Part shown: positions 1 through 7,700 of the stretch, piece after piece | How positions within the stretch are numbered: position 1 is the stretch's first letter | Layout of the letters: each line of letters opens with the position of its first letter | Assembly: GCA_028681035.1 (NCBI GenBank) | Contig: JAQUJJ010000084.1 | Coordinates: forward strand, 1-16,225 | DNA length: 16,225 nt | Direction of reading: 5' to 3' | DNA from: Candidatus Cloacimonadota bacterium | Lineage (GTDB): Bacteria; Cloacimonadota; Cloacimonadia; Cloacimonadales; Cloacimonadaceae | Notes under the pieces: model-generated | Told to the model about the DNA's origin: nothing | The model's input: only the letters and a program-made list of their open reading frames with translations | Databases searched by the model: none | Program-made: the position numbers and the translations under genes

Positions 1-95
1 CAGATCTAGGCATCAGAAGCTATGCTAATGATGACATAGACGATGTGGATTACAGCTCCACCAGCTTCAGGTTTGGCCTGTCCCAGAGATTCTAA
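1..95 (+). CDS. C-terminal end of a putative outer-membrane beta-barrel protein (partial)
   Basis: Only the last 30 codons are in the window (reading frame starts at base 3, TAA at 93-95). The tail ends SSTSFRFGLSQRF, a run of alternating polar and aromatic or hydrophobic residues closing with a C-terminal Phe. That is the classic beta-signal recognised by the BAM machinery in Gram-negative outer-membrane proteins. The preceding acidic stretch (NDDIDDVD) would be a turn or loop between strands. A clear intrinsic terminator starts 10 bases after the stop, so this is the last gene of its transcript. The family cannot be named from 30 residues. A periplasmic beta-sandwich protein ending in Phe by chance is the main alternative. 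Confidence 0.55.
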   Translation, partial: DLGIRSYANDDIDDVDYSSTSFRFGLSQRF

Positions 96-104
96 AAAGT
101 ATCG

Positions 105-140
105 GGAGCGTGGCATTAGTCACGCTCCTTGATTTTCCCC
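105..140 (+). terminator. Intrinsic (rho-independent) terminator
   Basis: GGAGCGTG (105-112) pairs perfectly with CACGCTCC (121-128) around an 8-base loop. The stem is followed by a T-rich run at 129-136 and a pyrimidine-rich tract. It lies 10 bases past the stop of the left-edge gene and 40 bases before the cyclase start, so it separates the two transcripts. Confidence 0.75.
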
Positions 141-157
141 TTTCTTTTCTCTGTATT
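129..157 (+). promoter_or_regulatory. Weak sigma-70-like promoter candidate for the cyclase
   Basis: TTGATT (129-134) and TGTATT (152-157) are separated by exactly 17 bases. Each matches 4 of 6 consensus positions. Transcription would start around 164, giving a very short leader with the Shine-Dalgarno AAAGGAG at 166-172. The element overlaps the terminator T tract, so it may be chance. It is listed because the gene needs a promoter after the terminator and little other space exists. Confidence 0.2.
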
Positions 158-179
158 GCCGGCGCAAAGGAGCTAAGCT

Positions 180-2042
180 ATGTCTAAATATCGATCTTTC
201 ATCATCGTCCTGATCATCATTGCCTTTATCAAGATACTCTTCCTTTTCCCTTTCTTCCACTCTCTGGATTTCAAAGTCCAGGATAGCCTGTTCCGGCTGC
301 GGGGGCCTCGTACACCCAGTGAGGAAGTGGTGATCATCGCGATCGATGATGCCAGCTTTGGTGCGCTCAATATATCCTGGCCTTTCCCGCGGGAGTATCA
401 TGCGAAACTGATCGAAAACCTCAGCCTGGCAGGTGCCAGACTCATTGTCTTCGACGTGGAATTTACCGAAAACTCACGCCCTGAAGCAGATGCGCTGCTG
501 GCTGAAATGTCTCATGAATATCAAAACGTGATCTTTGCCGGCAAAGTGATTCGAGGCCTGGATCCGAATGCACCGGACCAACTTCTTACACCTATCTCCG
601 AAATCATGGCCTTTGAGACTCCCTGGGGCATCGTGAATATGAGTAGCGATTCGGATAACACCATCCGTAAATATGACCTTTTTGAACTTCTTGATGACAC
701 TGCTTATTACAGCCTCGGTGTCGCGGCTCTGGCAAATTCCCGCGTCTATCAAACTGAATGGTACCAGCACATCAAAATCAAGCAAGACAGGATCAGCGTG
801 GCAGACCACAGTATCCCGCTCTTGCTACACAATCAAGCTCTGATCAATTACTATGGCCCGGTAAATACTTTCCCGAGCATCTCCTATGCCAGCGTTATCG
901 ACGATTCCACTGTGAGCATGCCTGGCTATCAGGGTGTGGAATTTGATGAATTTTACGATATTGTGGAGTCTGGCGTGCTGAAAGACAAGATCGTGCTCGT
1001 GGGTGCCACTGTGGATGAATTGCACGATAGATTTCCCACGCCCTTTGGGGGAGAATGGACCCCAGGTGTGGAGATTCATGCCAATTTTCTGAATATGGTC
1101 CTGAAAGCAGACTACCTCTGGGAGCTCAACTACTGGCTGTATCTATGTCTGGATTTCATCGTTCTGCTGGCCATGTGGGGAGTATTTCACCGGCTAAAGC
1201 CACAGTGGTCAGCCCTTATTCTCATCCTCATCATCGGCTTGCAATACCTGCTGGCCTATCTCCTTTTTGCCCGCTACAGCATCCTTATCCCCATCTTGCA
1301 GACCGCCGTGAGCCTTTTTCTGATCTATATTGCCAGCATCCTCCGTCACTATCTGGATACCATGAAAGAAAAGCGCTACATCAGGAGCGCCTTCCAGCAA
1401 TATATGGCGCCGGAACTGGTCAACGAACTGCTCAAAAACCCTAAGAATCTCAGCTATGGCGGCTCCTTGCAGGAAATCTCCGTGCTCTTTTCGGATATCC
1501 GCTCTTTCACCACCTATTCGGAAAATCACACTCCCCAGGAAACTGTGAATATCCTCAAAGAATACCTCACCGCCATGGTCAATGTGATCGTGGCCAACAA
1601 AGGCATTCTGGACAAATTCGTGGGTGATGAAATAATGGCGCTTTTCGGAACTCCCGTGCCGCTGCCAAATCACGCCCTCAGTGCCTGCAAGGTAGCTCTG
1701 GAAATGCGCACTAAAATGACCGAACTTCAGCAGAAATGGGAATCCGAAGGCAAAGCCAGCTTTGAGATCGGCATCGGAGTAAATACCGGCCAGGCCGTGG
1801 TGGGAAACCTGGGCAGCGAACAGATTTTCGACTACACCGCCATCGGCGATACCATCAATCTGGGTGCCCGCCTGGAAGGCATCAACAAAGAATATGAGAC
1901 CGCCAAACATATCATCATCAGCGAATTTACCCTGGAGCAGGTGAAAGACCAGGTGAAAGTGCGCTATCTGGATGAAGTAAAAGTGAAGGGCAAGAATAAA
2001 GCTGTGAAGATATATGAATTGATCGATCTGGTGGAGGCATGA
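180..2042 (+). CDS. CHASE2-domain class III adenylate cyclase (membrane receptor cyclase)
   Basis: A 620-residue receptor cyclase predicted to make cAMP from ATP in response to an extracytoplasmic signal. The layout is: one membrane helix (about 6-28); an extracytoplasmic CHASE2 sensor (about 32-312); three closely packed membrane helices (about 318-338, 343-364, 367-388); then a cytoplasmic class III cyclase domain (about 430-615). Catalytic residues are visible. Metal-binding Asp439 sits in VLFSDIRSFT and Asp483 in KFVGDEIMALFG. Lys479 and Asp551 are at the purine-selecting positions and favour ATP over GTP. Asn560 and Arg564 are the transition-state pair in DYTAIGDTINLGAR. The catalytic set is therefore complete. 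The ATG at 180 is chosen because AAAGGAG lies 7 bases upstream and the first membrane helix follows at once. A terminator precedes it, so it is probably monocistronic. The signal sensed is unknown, as for most CHASE2 proteins. Confidence 0.95.
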   Translation: MSKYRSFIIVLIIIAFIKILFLFPFFHSLDFKVQDSLFRLRGPRTPSEEVVIIAIDDASFGALNISWPFPREYHAKLIENLSLAGARLIVFDVEFTENSRPEADALLAEMSHEYQNVIFAGKVIRGLDPNAPDQLLTPISEIMAFETPWGIVNMSSDSDNTIRKYDLFELLDDTAYYSLGVAALANSRVYQTEWYQHIKIKQDRISVADHSIPLLLHNQALINYYGPVNTFPSISYASVIDDSTVSMPGYQGVEFDEFYDIVESGVLKDKIVLVGATVDELHDRFPTPFGGEWTPGVEIHANFLNMVLKADYLWELNYWLYLCLDFIVLLAMWGVFHRLKPQWSALILILIIGLQYLLAYLLFARYSILIPILQTAVSLFLIYIASILRHYLDTMKEKRYIRSAFQQYMAPELVNELLKNPKNLSYGGSLQEISVLFSDIRSFTTYSENHTPQETVNILKEYLTAMVNVIVANKGILDKFVGDEIMALFGTPVPLPNHALSACKVALEMRTKMTELQQKWESEGKASFEIGIGVNTGQAVVGNLGSEQIFDYTAIGDTINLGARLEGINKEYETAKHIIISEFTLEQVKDQVKVRYLDEVKVKGKNKAVKIYELIDLVEA

Positions 2043-2055
2043 TGCTGGCTATCAC

Positions 2056-2148
2056 CCGTAACGCTGGCTTCAGACGGTGCGTGGAATGAATCCCCTCACC
2101 CGTAACGCTGTCTTCAGCCTCCGTAACGCTGTCTTCAGACGGTGCGTG
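2056..2148 (+). repeat. Three copies of an intergenic direct repeat (CGTAACGCTG..CTTCAG)
   Basis: A 28-base element beginning CCGTAACGCTG and ending CAGACGGTGCGTG occurs at 2056-2083 and 2121-2148, with a truncated copy at 2100-2117. Another full copy is at 3144-3171 in the next intergenic region. The two full copies here differ at one base (GGCTTCAG against GTCTTCAG). They lie between the cyclase stop and the DUF6155-like gene. No gene is supported in 2043-2346. Confidence 0.8.
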
Positions 2149-2171
2149 AGAGAAATACTCTGCCTGAAACG

Positions 2172-2297
2172 ACAAGCTTGCTGGATTGCAGGCGTCCCGC
2201 CTGCAGAGCACGAACCGTGCTCCCCTCTTTCCCAGCCCACTCCCTTTCCACCAAACTGTCAAGGCCTCCGGCCTTGTTCGACACGAGACGTATCGAA
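2172..2297 (+). repeat. Cluster of short perfect hairpins downstream of the shared ACAAGCTTGCTGG block
   Basis: After ACAAGCTTGCTGGATTGCA (2172-2190, repeated at 3231-3249) come consecutive inverted repeats with three-base loops. TGCAGGCG pairs with CGCCTGCA (2187-2205), GAGCACG with CGTGCTC (2206-2222), and CAAGGCC with GGCCTTG (2260-2276). A near-palindrome with TTCGA/TCGAA ends lies at 2277-2297. No strong T tract follows, so these look like REP-like elements rather than terminators, though they could protect RNA ends. Confidence 0.7.
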
Positions 2298-2346
2298 TCC
2301 TTCTGTCCCCTTCACCAAACCCAAAAACCACAATGAGAGAAGATAA

Positions 2347-3111
2347 ATGACCCCAATGAAACTGAAAACCCCCACCTGGATCGATGTAAGAGAAGCCCTC
2401 TCCGATATTAGCAGAGAAGAACTGATCAGTATCATCAGTGATCTGTACAAACTGCGCAAAGAAAACAAACGATTACTGCTCAGCAGATATGGGCAAGCCG
2501 TATCCTCTCTGGATGATAGTAAACCAAGCATCATCCCCGATCCCGTTCTGGAAGATAGTAAACCAAGTATCAGCCCGGATCCCGTTCTGGATGAAAGTAA
2601 ACAAGACATCACCCCCGATCCCTCTCTGGATGATAGTAAGCTAAATTCTCTCTTTATATCCCCCCTGCATGAATTCAAACTGAGAATCAGCTCTGCCGTC
2701 AATCCCAAGCTGGCCAGGAAGATTTCTTTTAAGACAGCCAGAAAAGTCGTCAACGACTACAAAAAAACCAGCGGTGACGAGGAAGGAGTGGCGGAATTGA
2801 TGGTTTTCTACTGTGAAGAATGTGCCATCACCATCAAACGAGTAGGAGTATGGGAACAGTATGCGGTGGGAACACTCAGTATTTGGCAGGAGACCCTCCA
2901 GTATATCCAAAATCTGCCCCGGCCACAGCATATCATGTTCTGGGAAAAGCTGAGCACTATACAGAAATTCATGGGTCAGGCAGCCTGGGGAGTATCAGAT
3001 TTTATCGATATATATATGTTCAAATACTCTCCCTATGATGAACTTACCAAAGCTGACCAAGCTGCTAAAAAGGAACTCTTAGCTCCCTTGTCACCTGAAG
3101 ATATGCAGTGA
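2347..3111 (+). CDS. DUF6155-like protein with internal 13-residue repeats (paralogue A)
   Basis: A 254-residue soluble protein with no signal peptide or membrane segment. The N-terminus (about 8-50, with REELISIISDLYKLRKEN) is helical and charged. Residues 55-99 are a repeat insert. The conserved part (about 105-235) has an ISFKTARKVVNDYKK block, an EEGVAELMVFYCEECA block and an aromatic AAWGVSDFID block near the end. From memory this pattern fits DUF6155, a family without known function; no database match was run. The start at 2347 is preferred over the ATG at 2356 because the next-door paralogue begins at the matching MT codon pair. The upstream purine run GAGAGAAG is only a modest ribosome site. 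Expression may be through the cyclase transcript or an unseen promoter. Cys154 and Cys157 (CEEC) are kept in the paralogue and could bind metal, but this is a guess. Confidence 0.8.
   Translation: MTPMKLKTPTWIDVREALSDISREELISIISDLYKLRKENKRLLLSRYGQAVSSLDDSKPSIIPDPVLEDSKPSISPDPVLDESKQDITPDPSLDDSKLNSLFISPLHEFKLRISSAVNPKLARKISFKTARKVVNDYKKTSGDEEGVAELMVFYCEECAITIKRVGVWEQYAVGTLSIWQETLQYIQNLPRPQHIMFWEKLSTIQKFMGQAAWGVSDFIDIYMFKYSPYDELTKADQAAKKELLAPLSPEDMQ
2509..2643 (+). repeat. In-frame 39-bp minisatellite inside DUF6155-like paralogue A
   Basis: Three consecutive 39-bp units start at 2509, 2548 and 2587, with a partial fourth at 2626-2643. They encode 13-residue units LDDSKPSIIPDPV, LEDSKPSISPDPV and LDESKQDITPDPS, then LDDSKL. 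The paralogue at 3373 has a single LDDFKKK at the equivalent place, so the extra copies arose by expansion in this gene. The proline- and aspartate-rich units look like a flexible linker. Confidence 0.9.
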
Positions 3112-3143
3112 TGCAATGCCATCGGAACGCTGGCTTTTGCCGT

Positions 3144-3305
3144 CCGTAACGCTGTCTTCAGACGGTGCGTGAAATGAATGCTGCGCAAGAAATGAAAGCT
3201 TTGCGACAAAGAAATGCTGCGCCCAAAACTACAAGCTTGCTGGATTGCAACCGTCCTCGTTTGCATTGTAACCCTCCGATTGGATTGCACCAGTCCTCGT
3301 TTGCA
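3144..3305 (+). repeat. Second repeat-rich intergenic block, related to 2056-2297
   Basis: It contains a full copy of the 28-base CCGTAACGCTG element (3144-3171), the ACAAGCTTGCTGGATTGCA block (3231-3249), and two tandem 24-base copies of a GGATTGCA..TCCTCGTTTGCA unit (3242-3265 and 3282-3305, 40-bp period). The arms TGCAA/TTGCA correspond to the perfect TGCAGGCG/CGCCTGCA hairpin upstream of paralogue A, so the element has drifted. A shorter motif ATGCTGCGC occurs at 3179-3187 and 3214-3222. No gene is supported in 3112-3372. Confidence 0.75.
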
Positions 3306-3372
3306 GAACCCGAACCCTGCTCCCCCTTTACCCCCCAAAAAACCCTAAAAAACACAAAGAGAGAGTAAACAA

Positions 3373-3981
3373 ATGACCGAAAAAAAACAAAAACAACCCA
3401 CTTGGACCGAGCTCAAAAAAGCCCTGTCTGGCCTGCGCCCAGAAGAACTGCTCAATACCATCAATGATCTCTACAAGTTCCGCAAAGAAAACAAACTATT
3501 CCTGCATACCAGATACGGGCTAATCGAATCCTCTCTGGATGACTTTAAAAAGAAAATCGCCAAGTCCATCAATCCCGATGGAAATAGTAAGATTTCCTTT
3601 AAAGACGCCAGACAGGCCGTCAGCGATTACAAAAAAGCCCTCGGCGATCCGGAAGGGGTAGCAGAATTGATGGTTTACTACTGTGAAGAATGTGCACGAT
3701 CCATCAAACGAGTAGGCGTATGGGAGCAGTATGCTGCTGGCACGATCAATATTTGGTTCGACACCTTAAAGTATATCCAAACATTGCCGCCTGGGCAGCA
3801 TATCAAGTTCTGGGAAAAACTGAGTACTGCGCAGAGAATCATGGGCGATACAGCCTGGGGAGTATCAGACTATATTGATGATTATATGTTCAGCTTATCT
3901 CCCTATGATGAAGAAGATGAAGAAGATGAAGATATCGAAGAGCAGCTCTCAAACCCCGTGCCACCTGAAGATAAGCGGTGA
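3373..3981 (+). CDS. DUF6155-like protein (paralogue B)
   Basis: A 202-residue soluble protein, close paralogue of the gene just upstream. Shared blocks include PEELLNTINDLYKFRKEN, SKISFKDARQAVSDYKK, DPEGVAELMVYYCEECA, KRVGVWEQYA and DTAWGVSDYID, in the same order. It lacks the 13-residue repeats, and its length is closer to what I recall for DUF6155. The C-terminus carries a very acidic run (DEEDEEDEDIEE, about 179-190) that A does not have. The ATG at 3373 follows a GAGAGAG purine run and aligns with the start of A. An eight-A run at codons 3-5 could promote slippage. Function is unknown. Keeping both CEEC cysteines and the aromatic C-terminal block in both copies argues that each is still selected. 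Confidence 0.82.
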   Translation: MTEKKQKQPTWTELKKALSGLRPEELLNTINDLYKFRKENKLFLHTRYGLIESSLDDFKKKIAKSINPDGNSKISFKDARQAVSDYKKALGDPEGVAELMVYYCEECARSIKRVGVWEQYAAGTINIWFDTLKYIQTLPPGQHIKFWEKLSTAQRIMGDTAWGVSDYIDDYMFSLSPYDEEDEEDEDIEEQLSNPVPPEDKR

Positions 3982-4079
3982 AATTGAAATAATGCTGATC
4001 TACGTTCGTGTTGCCTCCACCATCTGCGGCCTACTGCGGCAGAAGGGGCGGTGCCCAGATTACCCTACCCCATCTGTTG

Positions 4080-4140
4080 TCGTGGAGATGACGTGGAGAT
4101 AGTAGGAATAAATCCTCTTATCTTCACGTCATCTCCACGA
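4080..4140. other. Long near-perfect hairpin (22-bp stem)
   Basis: Bases 4080-4101 pair with 4119-4140: sixteen perfect pairs (TCGTGGAGATGACGTG with its complement), one G-T pair, then five more. The 17-base loop contains a further AGGA/TCCT pairing (4104-4107 with 4113-4116). No T tract follows, so it is not a canonical terminator. It lies 99 bases past paralogue B and could still end or protect that transcript, or be a remnant of a palindromic mobile element. Confidence 0.8.
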
Positions 4141-4191
4141 TAAGCCATAAGGAAGGAAACCCTAAGATCACCTTCTCCAGCCCATCAAAAC

Positions 4192-4262
4192 CCTCTCAGT
4201 GCCATCAGTGCTCTCTGTGTCCTCTGTACTCTCAGTGTTTTCGGTGTTTTCGGTGGTAAAAA
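4192..4262. repeat. Degenerate CTCTCAGTG / CTCTGTGT low-complexity repeat
   Basis: Imperfect reiterations of CTCTCAGTG, CTCTGTGT and TTTCGGTG end in GGTAAAAA. From memory, similar CTCTGTGTTCTCTGTGG-like strings recur between genes in many bacterial genomes; this was not checked. It has no coding potential. Confidence 0.6.
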
Positions 4263-4380
4263 GCAAGCTCCCTATTAGATTTCCAAATCAGCCATTCCCC
4301 CCTAATATCGAGATTTCATGTTATGAAGCTCTTGCGAATAAGCTGCATAATGCCGGTTCGGGACGCTAATAATACAAGAA

Positions 4381-4515
4381 AGGGACGGAGTTTCAGATAG
4401 CAAACGAATGCCACACAATGGATCAAGTCCCATAGGGACGGCATTTTAGATAGCATACATCAGCTAATAACAGAGTTGAGTCCTGTAGGGACGACATATT
4501 GAGCATAAATCAACG
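4381..4515 (+). repeat. Left REP-like array: three units of 53-bp period
   Basis: Units begin AGGGACG at 4381, 4434 and 4487, exactly 53 bases apart. Each junction is a small palindrome (AGTCCCATAGGGACG; AGTCCTGTAGGGACG). After AGGGACG come T-rich and AGATAGCA-like conserved parts, then a variable part of about 20 bases before the next AGTCC. The last unit ends ..ATAAATCAACG. A degenerate CGGGACG at 4359 may be a further remnant. The same unit occurs in reverse orientation at 12748-12835, on the other side of the helicase module. Confidence 0.75.
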
Positions 4516-4610
4516 ACCGGTGCTAAAGCAGGTTCAAATACCTTGACATATTTTTCGAATAAATAAAGGTTGCCCCATGTGTCTAATTGCTTGGCTGTTC
4601 TTACTCTTGT

Positions 4611-4641
4611 TTAAGAGCAAAGCCATTGAGGATGCTCTTAA
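4611..4641. promoter_or_regulatory. Inverted repeat in the helicase leader
   Basis: TTAAGAGCA (4611-4619) is mirrored by TGCTCTTAA (4633-4641) across a 13-base gap, about 80 bases before the helicase start. It is a perfect 9-bp dyad in AT-rich leader DNA. It could be an operator for a dimeric repressor, or an RNA hairpin controlling expression. No regulator gene is present in the window to pair it with. Confidence 0.4.
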
Positions 4642-4710
4642 GTGATAGGAGAAAATGTGTTTTGGAATATGGCCCAATCTTTGAGACACAATAGTCAATG
4701 ATGATAAAAT

Positions 4711-4721
4711 AGGAGCTTTGT
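4711..4721 (+). promoter_or_regulatory. Ribosome binding site deciding a GTG start (helicase)
   Basis: AGGAG at 4711-4715 sits six bases before GTG at 4722. No in-frame ATG with a comparable site lies nearby, so the GTG is taken as the start. Confidence 0.75.
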
Positions 4722-7700
4722 GTGGCAAAATTAATAACGAATCAAGGGGAATTCTTAAATGAGATTATTCGGGACATCGTACCATGTTCAGAAAATCTAT
4801 ATTTCTTGGTAGGATACTTCTACTTCTCTGGCTTTGAAGAGATCTATAAAGAAGTGGGGGATAAGCATCTGAAGATACTTGTAGGGATGAACATAGAAAA
4901 AGATCTATCCAATAATATCAAAGAGTATTTTGTCCTTCAAGAGCTCAATCAATCCAGACTGGAGATTAAGCAAAACTATTACAAGTCATTCGTGGAGATC
5001 TTCAATGACACAGATTATTTTGATTCAGACGAAAGAATAACAGCATTCAGAATGTTTTTGGAAAAAATCAAGAATGGCACGCTTGAAATAAAAAAAACAG
5101 CTACCCCCAATCATGCGAAGATGTATCTGTTTGAACACAAAGCTGATCATGCCCAAGGTGGGAATCTTCCCGGCACAATGATAACTGGATCAAGCAATCT
5201 TACCCTTTCAGGTTTAAAAGTACAGGGAGAGATTAACGTTATTTTATATACTGAGTATAAGGATGGCAAAAAGATATTCGATGATCTTTGGAAAACAGCT
5301 ATAGACATAGCCACAGAAGCGGATATCACAGAATTTACCGAAGAAGTAATTAAGAAAATCTGGTATGAAAAGCTCTATGCTCCTTATCTCTTCTATGTTC
5401 GCGTCCTGCATGAGTATTTTTCAATTCAAGGCAAACAAGATATTTTGCTACCATCACAAATCACGAAAGGCAAATACTTTAATCTTCAATATCAGGTAGA
5501 TGCGATTAAGAAAGCATTATTGGTTCTTGAAGAACATAATGGTGCTCTGATAGCTGATGTAGCTGGATTGGGAAAAAGCATTATTGCTTCCGCTGTAGCA
5601 TATAATCTTGGCAAGAAAGTCATTATCATAGCTCCACCGCATCTTTATGAGCAATGGGATAAGGAGTACCGAACTCTTTTTGCTTTTACTGCCGTGGTTT
5701 TCGGTAGTGGCTCTGTTCACAAAGCCTTGGAACATCTTCAATATGTCTGGGATGATGAAGAGGTTCTAATCATAGTCGATGAGGCTCATAAATATAGAAA
5801 TGAAGATACGGATGATTATATCAGGCTACATCAGCTTTGTCAGGGCAACAAGGTTCTCCTTCTCACCGCAACGCCTTTTAATAATAGACCACAAGATATA
5901 TTCTCAATGATCAAATTATTTCAGATTCCCTCCAGATCCACCATAAGAACTGTTGATAATCTATCTTATCGATTTACAGAACTGACCAAAGAATATAAGG
6001 ACATCAATAGGAAACGTAAAGATAAGACTTTAAGTGGCATAGAGCTAAAAAAACGGATAAATGACCTTGCTCAACAAATTCGTTTTATCATGGAACCCAT
6101 CATCATCAGAAGATCAAGAATCGATCTTGATAAAATTGATCTCTATCGTGAAGACCTTGAAAGGCAAAAGGTAAAATACGTGATTCCAGAGCCTCCCATT
6201 ATTAAAGAGTATTTCCTGGGCGATCTTACACAGCTCTATCTTTCCACTCTCAATAAGATTGCTTCGGAAGATGGAACTGGCTTCATCGGAGCTCGGTATA
6301 AATCAGCTCATTATATTGAAGATCTTGAAAAATTCCGCAAGAGCATTACTAACGAAAATGCTGACGTTGAGTCAATTGGTGTTGCTCAGACCAACCTTGC
6401 CAAGTTCATGAGAAGGCTTTTGGTGGGCAGGTTCGAGAGCTCCGTGAATGCCTTTGGAAAGACCCTGGAATCGATGATACAGTCCATGGAGGGCATTAAA
6501 GAATACTATGAGAAATTGCAAAAAGTGCCTATTTATAAAAAGGGTAAGATGCCGCTCCCAGACGACCTGCTTTTTGATTTAAACGATGACGCCCTTGCTG
6601 AGATTGAAGACTACAGCTTTGAAGAAGAATTAAAAAAGGAATTTGACAAAGGGCTGGTATTCATTCCGGCTCAAGAATTGAAGGCCGAATTTATTGTAGA
6701 TCTGAACCATGACATCGATCTGCTCAAAGAGATTCAAAAAGATTGGTTTGGCAAGGGCAGCTGTGAAGATCCCAAATTGGATAGTTTCAAGCTAGAGATA
6801 ATCAAACAACTTAAGGAAGATCCTGATAGGAAAATTGTGGTCTTCAGTGAATATACAGATACGGCAAAATATGTGTTTGATAATATCAAAGATGATCCAA
6901 TCATAAATGCCATTTATTATTCCAGCTCGGAATCAGACAATGTCCGAAAGACCATCAAAGAAAACTTTGATGCTTCTTCCAAGGTACAAAAGGATGATTA
7001 TAACATCATCATAGCTACTGATGCATTATCCGAAGGAATTAATCTGAATAGAGCCGGTACGGTATTCAATTATGATATTCCCTATAATCCTACCAGGGTG
7101 ATTCAGAGAGTGGGCAGGATCAATCGCATTGGCAAGATGCTCTTTGAAAAGCTATACATCTACAATTATTTCCCTACCGACATCGGTGAAGGTCATATCA
7201 ATATACGAGAAATATCTACATTGAAGAAAGCAATGATAGATGCCCTCCTGGGTGAAGATACTCAAGTTCTTACCGATGAAGAGCAATTAGTATCCTATTT
7301 CCATGAGGAGTACAATAAGGCATTGGAGAATCAGGAAAGCGAGTCCTGGGATGCTCAATATCAGAACGAATATCAAAGAATTCTTAATAATAAACCGGAA
7401 ATATTGGATAAAGCCAGTGCCATAGAACACCGCTGCAGGGCCAGAAGAACGGTAAAAAAAGATAGAGCCGGAGTGCTTGTATTTGGTAAGAAAGGTGAAG
7501 ACTTCACTTTCCGCTTGGGCACCAGCAATACAGAATCTGAAGCTATTACGGCAGAGGAAGCTTTGAAACTATTCAAAGCTGAATTAACTGAGAAGCCACA
7601 AGCGGTTTCTGCTACTTTCGATGCTATCTACCAAAATACAAAAAAATACATGTATGTGACCAAATCGAAGATAGCAACGCAAGGTAAACGTGCTCAGAAC

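Larger units (their letters stand above)
3982..4721. other. 740-bp intergenic region upstream of the helicase
   Basis: No convincing gene on either strand. In order it holds: a long hairpin (4080-4140); a CTCTCAGTG/CTCTGTGT low-complexity run (4192-4262); a REP-like array (4381-4515); a TTGACA box at 4543-4548 without a good -10 partner; and a leader inverted repeat (4611-4641). The sequence becomes visibly AT-rich after about 4516. Confidence 0.7.

Noticed and set aside
1209..1910. A 233-codon minus-strand frame
   Set aside because: Antisense to the cyclase membrane and catalytic domains, which are unmistakable on the plus strand.
1927..2753. Minus-strand frames of 134 and 164 codons and plus-strand frames over the repeat region
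   Set aside because: They arise from the tandem repeats and hairpins. Their translations are low-complexity and they lack ribosome sites.
3875..4102. A 75-codon plus-strand frame at the end of paralogue B
   Set aside because: It starts inside paralogue B in another frame and extends into spacer. The composition is driven by the acidic repeat codons.
4381..4515. A CRISPR array
   Set aside because: Regular 53-bp spacing with variable parts is superficially similar, but there are only three units, the shared part is degenerate, the unit has a palindromic junction, related copies lie inverted elsewhere, and no cas gene is present.
4681..4710. TTGAGA / TAAAAT promoter directly before the helicase
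   Set aside because: With an 18-base spacer transcription would begin at about the start codon and exclude the ribosome site at 4711-4715, so it does not fit.
4534..4728. A 64-codon minus-strand frame in the helicase leader
   Set aside because: It has a faint recombinase or transposase flavour but no motif, no ribosome site, and overlaps the helicase start. Not supported as a gene.
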